Shown: positions 1 through 4,625 of the stretch, piece by piece
How the letters are laid out: every line of letters begins with the position of its first letter
Position numbering within the stretch: the stretch's first letter is position 1
Source: an uncultured Eubacteriales bacterium
Lineage (GTDB): Bacteria; Bacillota; Clostridia; Lachnospirales; Bianqueaceae
DNA length: 6,659 nucleotides
Direction of reading: 5' to 3'
Assembly (NCBI GenBank): GCA_900322165.1
Contig: ONYR01000266.1
Location: forward strand, 1 to 6,659
Made by a program: the position numbers and the translations under genes
Notes under the pieces: generated by a model
What the model saw: only the letters and a program-made list of their open reading frames with translations
Told to the model about the DNA's origin: nothing
Database searches by the model: none

Positions 1-316
1 GATCGATGTCTACCGCCGCAAACCGGTGCTTGCGAATAAGATGGGCGGTTTCTCCGGCCCGGCGATCCATCCGGTCGCGGTGCGCATAGTCTATCAGGTC
101 CACAAGGCGGTTCCGCTGCCGATCGTTGCGATGGGCGGCGTACAAAGCGGAGAGGACGTCGCGGAGTTTATCATGGCCGGGGCGACAATGGTCGCGACCG
201 GAACGATCAACCTCGTGGAGCCAGCAAGCCCGGTGAGAATCCTCGGTGAGCTGGAGAGCTTTATGGAGAAAACCGGTGTCAAGGATATCAGCGAGATCCG
301 CGGGATCATCGACTGA
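1..316 (+). CDS. pyrD: Dihydroorotate dehydrogenase class 1B, catalytic subunit, C-terminal part (5' truncated)
   Basis: Only the last 104 codons are in the window; the frame enters at base 2 and ends at the TGA at 314-316. The product resembles the FMN-containing PyrD/PyrDB subunit, which oxidises dihydroorotate to orotate in pyrimidine synthesis and in class 1B enzymes passes electrons to the PyrK subunit. Visible family features are the GGFSGPAIHPVA segment near the start, the strand and glycine turn IVAMGGV, and then DVAEFIMAGATMVATGT, which matches the C-terminal FMN-phosphate-binding part of the TIM barrel. The C-terminal helix (ELESFMEKTGVKDISEIRG) is typical of the family, so this end is intact. 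The family and class call is firm. Whether pyrK lies just upstream cannot be seen. No convincing terminator follows, so some read-through into the next unit is possible. Confidence 0.93.
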   Translation, partial: IDVYRRKPVLANKMGGFSGPAIHPVAVRIVYQVHKAVPLPIVAMGGVQSGEDVAEFIMAGATMVATGTINLVEPASPVRILGELESFMEKTGVKDISEIRGIID

Positions 317-401
317 GAATAAACAAATTCTGAAGTTTGATGGGCTCTTGAAAACAATAGAATTAGGCTATCGAACAAAGAAACAATGTATCAAATCGCT
401 A

Positions 402-430
402 TTGAAAATCCGAGGGTTTTCAGGTACAAT
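402..430 (+). promoter_or_regulatory. Sigma-A type promoter of the cbiK-like/pflB/pflA unit
   Basis: The -35 box TTGAAA (402-407) and -10 box TACAAT (425-430) are separated by exactly 17 bases, and each differs from consensus by one base. Transcription would start near 437, giving a leader of about 115 nt. This is the best promoter-like match in the gap after pyrD. The call is by pattern only. Confidence 0.75.
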
Positions 431-455
431 AAGCGCTGTCGAAGGAAAGCGCTTA
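430..455 (+). repeat. 8-bp inverted repeat over the predicted transcription start
   Basis: TAAGCGCT (430-437) is complementary to AGCGCTTA (448-455), with a 10-base spacer. Because AGCGCT is itself palindromic, this can equally be read as two same-orientation half-sites 16 bp apart. The right arm is the core of the cre-like site, so the left arm may be a second, weaker operator half or simply the 5' stem of the transcript. Confidence 0.5.
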
Positions 456-459
456 CATT
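442..459 (+). promoter_or_regulatory. Catabolite-responsive element (cre), candidate CcpA operator
   Basis: The 18 bases AAGGAAAGCGCTTACATT fit the cre consensus WWTGNAARCGNWWWCAWW at every defined position except one (G for T at the third base). The centre is a perfect AAGCGCTT palindrome. The site starts a few bases after the predicted transcription start, a position where CcpA represses by blocking initiation or elongation. CcpA control of pfl genes is known in other Firmicutes. That this organism has CcpA is inferred. Confidence 0.65.
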
Positions 460-514
460 CGGATTTTAAGCAGGCTTTAGAGCCGTCGAATGAAGCGAAG
501 GACACATAAATCCA

Positions 515-530
515 AGGCCCCGGGCGGCCT
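515..530 (+). other. Small GC-rich hairpin just upstream of the ribosome binding site
   Basis: AGGCC (515-519) pairs with GGCCT (526-530) around a six-base GC-rich loop. It ends eight bases before the Shine-Dalgarno site (538-544) of the next gene. It could affect ribosome access or mRNA stability. With no U-run it is not a terminator. Confidence 0.4.
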
Positions 531-551
531 ATCAGCGAAAGGAGCTTCCCC

Positions 552-1337
552 ATGAGCGACAATAAGACTGTGATCCTGGTTGTCAGTGTCGGCACGAACA
601 TCATCCGTGCAAAGGCTGCAGCCTACGACAAGATCGTAGAAGATCTTGCCAAATATTCTTCTCTGCCGGTTTGGCAGGCATTTACCGATGACGATACCGC
701 AAAGGCCATGACCGGCAACAGCGCAGCGGACAAGGTGTATACGGTTGAGGGAGCTCTTGAGACCGCGATCGCTCAGAAGTACACCGACGTGAAAGTCATC
801 CCGGTCTTCATGGCAAGAGGTGAGCTGTACTTCACCCTTCAGGGCCGCCTTGAGTTCTACAAGGACCGTCTTAACATCAAGGTTGCTGATCCGGTGCTCG
901 CGAACGCAGAGGCCTGCGCGGAGGTTGCGGACATTCTTGTCAACATGACCGAGATCGATCCGGGCAAGGAATACCTCCTTGTCAGCCACGGCAACCCGAA
1001 GTTCCCGTTCATGGGCTACAAGCTCCTTGAGCAGTCGCTGCAGGAGAAGGGCTATGCCAACATGAAGGTCATCTCCCTGATGGAGCGTGACAGCTTCGGA
1101 CAGGCCATCACCTTCCTGAAGAAGCGCAACGCACTTGAGAGAAACACCAATGTTGTCGTCATCCCGCTGATCGTTGCGTGGGGCGACTACATGGCCGATG
1201 AGCTGTACAACAGCCAGGATTCGTTTATCTGGCAGCTGCGCGCAGCCGGTTACCGCGCTGTCTTTACCGGAATGGGTCTCGGCGAGTTCGAATCCTTCCG
1301 CACCATCTACAACAAGCGTCTTGACGCGATCATGTAA
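552..1337 (+). CDS. Divergent CbiK-family (anaerobic cobaltochelatase-like) protein
   Basis: A 261-residue protein, close to the usual CbiK length of about 264. Sirohydrochlorin cobaltochelatase CbiK inserts Co2+ in the anaerobic B12 pathway. The chelatase fold shows as two repeated halves: VVSVGT near residues 10-15 with QAFT (about 43-46), and LLVSHGN near 142-148 with a GLGEFESFR segment close to the end. His146 matches the catalytic His (145 in Salmonella CbiK) and Glu178 in SLMERDS matches Glu175. The third metal-site His (207, in AGDHA) is replaced by Tyr213 in WGDYMAD. There is no signal peptide, unlike the periplasmic CbiK of some sulfate reducers. The ATG is set by AAAGGAG (538-544) seven bases upstream. 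pflB follows after 26 bases with no terminator, so the two are probably cotranscribed. The fold is firm. Cobalt chelation is uncertain because of the lost ligand and the absence of B12 genes nearby, so no symbol is assigned. Confidence 0.85.
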   Translation: MSDNKTVILVVSVGTNIIRAKAAAYDKIVEDLAKYSSLPVWQAFTDDDTAKAMTGNSAADKVYTVEGALETAIAQKYTDVKVIPVFMARGELYFTLQGRLEFYKDRLNIKVADPVLANAEACAEVADILVNMTEIDPGKEYLLVSHGNPKFPFMGYKLLEQSLQEKGYANMKVISLMERDSFGQAITFLKKRNALERNTNVVVIPLIVAWGDYMADELYNSQDSFIWQLRAAGYRAVFTGMGLGEFESFRTIYNKRLDAIM

Positions 1338-1349
1338 TTCGGAATAGCG

Positions 1350-1366
1350 AAGGAGTTACTGAATTG
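1350..1366 (+). promoter_or_regulatory. Ribosome binding site and TTG start deciding the pflB N-terminus
   Basis: AAGGAG at 1350-1355 is followed by an eight-base spacer and TTG at 1364-1366. The encoded SNTAWRGFKG aligns with the N-terminus of other PFLs. The ATG at 1378 is out of frame, and the next in-frame Met lies far downstream in RAFMPYGG. Confidence 0.85.
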
Positions 1367-3631
1367 AGCAATACCGCATGGAGAGGGTTCAAGGGAACCC
1401 ATTGGACGGATGACATCAACGTCCGCGATTTCATTCAGAACAACTACAAGCCCTACGACGGTGACGAGAGCTTCCTTGAGGGACCGACCGAAGCGACCGA
1501 CAAGCTCTGGGGCAGACTGCAGGAGCTGCAGAAGGAAGAGCGTGCCCGCGGCGGCGTGCTGGAGTGTGAGACGGAGGTCGTTTCCGGCCTGACCGCTTAC
1601 GGCCCCGGCTACATCGATGAGTCGATGAAGGACCTCGAGAAGGTCGTCGGCCTTCAGACCGACAAACCGCTGAAGAGAGCGTTCATGCCCTACGGCGGTA
1701 TCCGCATGGCTGAGGAAGCGGCTTCCACCTATGGCTACACCGTCAATCCGAAGTTCCACAAGATCTTCACCGAGTACCACAAGACGCACAACCAGGCTGT
1801 TTTCGATGCTTACACCCCTGAGATGAAGGTGGCTCGCCATACGCACATCGTTACCGGTCTGCCGGACACCTACGGCCGCGGCCGTATCGTCGGCGACTAT
1901 CGCCGTGTGGCGCTGTACGGCATCGACTTCCTGATGAAGAAAAAGGCCGAGGATTTCGCAAACTGCGGTCACGGCGAGATGACCGATGACATCATCCGTC
2001 AGAGAGAAGAGATCACGGAGCAGTACCGTGCGCTTGGCAAGATGAAGGAGATGGCTGCGGTTTACGGCTATGACATCTCCAGACCCGCTGAGAACGCAGC
2101 GGAAGCGGTTCAGTGGCTGTATTTCGGCTACCTTGCCGCGATCAAGTCTCAGAACGGCGCCGCGATGAGCGTCGGCCGCATCTCGACCTTCCTTGACATT
2201 TACATTCAGCGTGACCTTGACGAAGGCACGATCACCGAGAAGGAAGCACAGGAGCTGATCGACCACATCGTCATGAAGTTCCGCATGGTTAAGTTTGCGC
2301 GTATTCCTTCCTACAATCAGCTGTTCTCCGGCGACCCGGTCTGGGCGACGCTTGAGATGGGCGGCATCGGCATGGACGGCCGTCACATGGTTACGAAGAA
2401 TGACTACCGTTTCCTGCACACCCTCGAGAACATGGGACCGTCCCCGGAGCCGAACCTGACGGTGCTGTACTCCAGCAAGCTTCCGGAGAACTTCAAGCGC
2501 TACGCGGCTCGCATCTCTGTCAAGACCAGTTCCGTTCAGTACGAGAACGATGACGTCATGAAGCCGATCTGGGGCGATGACTACAGCATCTGCTGCTGCG
2601 TCTCCGCTACGCAGCCCGGTAAGGAAATGCAGTTCTTCGGCGCCCGCGCGAACCTGGCAAAGTGCCTGCTGTACGCGATCAATGGCGGTAAGGACGAGAA
2701 GCACCTCGACAAGCAGGGCAACCATATGCAGTGCGGTCCGGAATATGCACCGATCACCTCGGAGTATCTGGACTACAACGAAGTCATCCACAAGTTCGAC
2801 ATGATGATGGAGTGGCTCGCCGGTCTGTACGTCAACATTCTGAACCTCATCCAGTACATGCATGACAAGTACTACTATGAGGCAGCGGAGATGGCCCTCA
2901 TCGATACCGATGTCCGCCGCACGTTTGCGACCGGTATCGCCGGATTCTCGCACGTTGTCGACTCCCTGTCCGCAATCAAATACGCGAAGGTCAAGACCAT
3001 CCGCGACGAGAGCGGCCTCGTCGTTGACTACGAGGTCGAGGGCGACTTCCCGAAGTACGGCAACGATGATGACCGCGCGGATCAGATCGGTGTATGGCTG
3101 CTGAAGACGTTCATGGGCAAGATCAAGAAGTACCACACCTACCGCGATTCCGAGCCGAGCACCTCGCTGCTGACCATCACCTCCAACGTAGTCTACGGTA
3201 AGGCGACCGGCGCGACCCCGGACGGACGCAAGGCTTACACCCCGTTCGCACCCGGCGGCAGCCCGTCCTACGGCGCAGAGCAGAACGGTCTTCTGGCATC
3301 CCTGAACTCGGTTGCCAAGATCCCGTACGAGTTTGCGCTTGACGGCATTTCCAACACCCAGACCATGAACCCGAGCGCGCTTGGCCACAACGAAGACGAG
3401 CAGTCCGAGAACCTTGTCCATGTCATGGACGGTTACTTCGACCGCGGTGCGCATCACCTGAACGTCAACGTCTTCGGTACCGAGAAGCTCATCGATGCGA
3501 TGGAGCATCCGGAGAAGCCTGAATACGCGAACTTCACGATCCGCGTTTCCGGTTACGCCGTCAAGTTCATCGACCTGACCCGTGAGCAGCAGCTGGATGT
3601 TATCTCCCGTACCTGCCACAAGGTGCTTTGA
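1364..3631 (+). CDS. pflB: Pyruvate formate-lyase (formate C-acetyltransferase)
   Basis: A 755-residue cytosolic glycyl radical enzyme that converts pyruvate and CoA to acetyl-CoA and formate. It aligns along its full length with E. coli PflB (760 aa), from NVRDFIQNNYKPYDGDESFL near the N-terminus to the C-terminal glycyl loop TIRVSGYAV. Gly730 would carry the radical. Cys411 and Cys412 match the catalytic pair Cys418/Cys419, and are preceded by an extra Cys410 where E. coli has Ala. Arg172 (YGRGR) and Arg428 (FFGARANLAK) match pyruvate-binding Arg176 and Arg435. A short insertion lies after INGGKDEK. The start is TTG with AAGGAG (1350-1355) eight bases upstream; no in-frame ATG occurs near this point, and a later start would remove conserved residues. 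The gene sits between the CbiK-like gene and the activase gene, the usual pflBA order. PFL-type identity rather than choline- or glycerol-type is clear from overall similarity. Confidence 0.98.
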   Translation: MSNTAWRGFKGTHWTDDINVRDFIQNNYKPYDGDESFLEGPTEATDKLWGRLQELQKEERARGGVLECETEVVSGLTAYGPGYIDESMKDLEKVVGLQTDKPLKRAFMPYGGIRMAEEAASTYGYTVNPKFHKIFTEYHKTHNQAVFDAYTPEMKVARHTHIVTGLPDTYGRGRIVGDYRRVALYGIDFLMKKKAEDFANCGHGEMTDDIIRQREEITEQYRALGKMKEMAAVYGYDISRPAENAAEAVQWLYFGYLAAIKSQNGAAMSVGRISTFLDIYIQRDLDEGTITEKEAQELIDHIVMKFRMVKFARIPSYNQLFSGDPVWATLEMGGIGMDGRHMVTKNDYRFLHTLENMGPSPEPNLTVLYSSKLPENFKRYAARISVKTSSVQYENDDVMKPIWGDDYSICCCVSATQPGKEMQFFGARANLAKCLLYAINGGKDEKHLDKQGNHMQCGPEYAPITSEYLDYNEVIHKFDMMMEWLAGLYVNILNLIQYMHDKYYYEAAEMALIDTDVRRTFATGIAGFSHVVDSLSAIKYAKVKTIRDESGLVVDYEVEGDFPKYGNDDDRADQIGVWLLKTFMGKIKKYHTYRDSEPSTSLLTITSNVVYGKATGATPDGRKAYTPFAPGGSPSYGAEQNGLLASLNSVAKIPYEFALDGISNTQTMNPSALGHNEDEQSENLVHVMDGYFDRGAHHLNVNVFGTEKLIDAMEHPEKPEYANFTIRVSGYAVKFIDLTREQQLDVISRTCHKVL

Positions 3632-3644
3632 TTCACAAAACCAT

Positions 3645-4385
3645 ATGACGAATGAAATCATGAGAGGCCGGATCCATTCCACCGAGTCGTTTGGCTCGGT
3701 GGACGGACCCGGCGTCCGTTATCTGATCTTTTTAAAGGGCTGCAATATGCGCTGCCTGTTCTGCCACAATGTCGATACCTGGCAGAAGGAGACAAGCGAC
3801 CTTCGCACGGCGGAGGAGCTCCTTGACAAGGCGGAGCGCTACCGCTCCTACTGGGGCAAGGAGGGCGGCATCACGGTAAGCGGCGGAGAACCGCTGCTGC
3901 AGATCGATTTTCTGCTCGATCTGTTCACCAAGGCGAAAGCCAGAGGGATCCACACCTGCATCGATACGGCGATGCAGCCGTTTACAAGGGAAGAGCCGTT
4001 CTTTTCGAAGTTCGAAGCGCTGATGAAGGTGACGGATCTGCTGCTCGTGGATATCAAGCACATCGATCCGGAGATACACCGGAAGCTGACCGGAGTTCCG
4101 AACGACAACATTCTCGACGGGTTCCGTTTTCTTTCGGAGATCGAAAAGCCGATCTGGGTCCGCCACGTGCTGGTTCCGGAGTGGACGGACCGCGACGATT
4201 ACCTGAGGAAGACGCGGGAGTTCCTTGATACGCTTGGCAATGTCAAGCGGGTCGATGTGCTGCCGTATCATACGCTGGGCGTGTTTAAGTGGAAAGCGCT
4301 CGGCATTCCCTACCGTCTCGAGGGGATCGATCCGCCGAGCGAGGAGCGGATCGAGAACGCCCGCAAGATTCTGAGAGCGTTCTAA
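3645..4385 (+). CDS. pflA: Pyruvate formate-lyase activating enzyme (radical SAM)
   Basis: A 246-residue protein from this ATG, the same length as E. coli PflA. It uses a [4Fe-4S] cluster and S-adenosylmethionine to abstract hydrogen from the PFL glycine. The N-terminus has GRIHSTESFGSVDGPGVR, then the cluster motif CxxxCxxC at Cys33, Cys37 and Cys40, followed by HN. The SAM-binding SGGEP is at 79-83. HTCIDT, the DIKHIDPEIHRKLTG segment and LPYHTLGVFKWKALG near the end are typical of PFL activases rather than of activases for other glycyl radical enzymes. It starts 13 bases after pflB. An alternative start at 3660 would give 241 residues. Neither start has a clear Shine-Dalgarno site, so translation may be coupled to pflB and weak. 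A hairpin lies in the early coding region. The function is firm; the exact start is not. Confidence 0.96.
   Translation: MTNEIMRGRIHSTESFGSVDGPGVRYLIFLKGCNMRCLFCHNVDTWQKETSDLRTAEELLDKAERYRSYWGKEGGITVSGGEPLLQIDFLLDLFTKAKARGIHTCIDTAMQPFTREEPFFSKFEALMKVTDLLLVDIKHIDPEIHRKLTGVPNDNILDGFRFLSEIEKPIWVRHVLVPEWTDRDDYLRKTREFLDTLGNVKRVDVLPYHTLGVFKWKALGIPYRLEGIDPPSEERIENARKILRAF
3678..3703 (+). other. Strong hairpin in the 5' coding part of pflA
   Basis: TCCACCGAG (3678-3686) is perfectly complementary to CTCGGTGGA (3695-3703). The spacer can close further with a U-G and a C-G pair, leaving a GTTT tetraloop and an 11-bp stem. It spans codons of the conserved IHSTESFGSVDG motif, 34 bases after the chosen start. 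It lacks a T-run, so it is not a terminator. It may slow ribosomes on pflA or protect the 3' end of pflB mRNA. Confidence 0.5.
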
Positions 4386-4404
4386 ATGATTGATCAAACG
4401 AAGC

Positions 4405-4454
4405 GGGAAGCAGGAAAGTCAAAATGAAGGATGACTTTCATGCTTCCCTTTTTT
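4405..4454 (+). terminator. Intrinsic terminator ending the pfl unit
   Basis: A 17-base arm (4405-4421, GGGAAGCAGGAAAGTCA) pairs with 4432-4448 at 16 of 17 positions. There is one internal G/A mismatch and a 10-base loop, and T6 follows at 4449-4454. It lies 20 bases after the pflA stop, just ahead of the aspA promoter. Confidence 0.93.
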
Positions 4455-4478
4455 GTATGAGAAAAATGAAAGAAATCC

Positions 4479-4494
4479 TGCAAATCGGGTTGCA
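4479..4494 (+). repeat. Inverted repeat overlapping the aspA -35 box
   Basis: TGCAA (4479-4483) and TTGCA (4490-4494) form an inverted repeat with a six-base spacer. The right arm covers most of the -35 element. This is a possible regulator half-site pair, but the arms are short and the regulator is unknown. The spacing does not fit cre. Confidence 0.3.
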
Positions 4495-4517
4495 AAACGG
4501 AAATTTCGCGCTATAAT
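4490..4517 (+). promoter_or_regulatory. Promoter of aspA
   Basis: The -10 box is a perfect TATAAT (4512-4517). The -35 box TTGCAA (4490-4495) is 16 bases upstream. Transcription would start near 4524, giving a leader of about 100 nt. The promoter is placed directly after the pfl terminator, so aspA is probably transcribed on its own. Confidence 0.75.
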
Positions 4518-4563
4518 ACGGAAGGATTGAAAGAAAAACTGCATTGTTTGCGGTGATATAACT

Positions 4564-4607
4564 TTGAGACGCAGGAAAAAATGCAATGCCGAATCCCTGC
4601 GGCTCAA
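4564..4607 (+). other. Structured RNA element in the aspA leader
   Basis: TTGAG-A-CGCAGG (4564-4575) pairs with CCTGCG-G-CTCAA (4596-4607): 11 base pairs interrupted by one A/G mismatch, around a 20-base loop. The stem ends three bases before the AAGGAAG ribosome binding site (4611-4617). CAATGC in the loop (4584-4589) is complementary to GCATTG upstream (4541-4546), which would form a pseudoknot. No known riboswitch class was recognised. Confidence 0.4.
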
Positions 4608-4625
4608 TGAAAGGAAGTCTTTTTT

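Noticed and set aside
326..364. Inverted repeat AATTCT/AGAATT after pyrD as a terminator
   Set aside because: The stem is only six AT-rich pairs with a 27-base loop and no T-run, so it is not a credible terminator.
430..455. The AGCGCT inverted repeat as an intrinsic terminator for pyrD
   Set aside because: No T-run follows, and it sits at the predicted transcription start. An operator reading fits better.
246..509. An 87-codon plus-strand frame running from the pyrD end into the promoter gap
   Set aside because: It starts out of frame inside pyrD, crosses the promoter and cre-like site, and shows no family features.
3582..3644. An upstream ATG at 3582 extending pflA to 267 residues
   Set aside because: The extension lies inside the pflB 3' end in another frame and has no counterpart in PFL activases. 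The start at 3645 gives the standard length of 246.
1307..3682. A 791-codon open frame on the minus strand across the whole of pflB
   Set aside because: pflB on the other strand is certain. The antisense frame stays open because of strong third-position G/C bias. Its translation is rich in Val, Leu, Arg and Asp without recognisable domains, and it has no proper start signal.
3732..4397. A 221-codon minus-strand open frame over pflA
   Set aside because: pflA is unambiguous on the plus strand, and the antisense product has the low-complexity Arg/Leu/Asp look of a shadow frame.
4386..4427. A 13-codon ORF right after pflA
   Set aside because: It has no ribosome binding site and runs into the terminator stem, so it is most likely chance.
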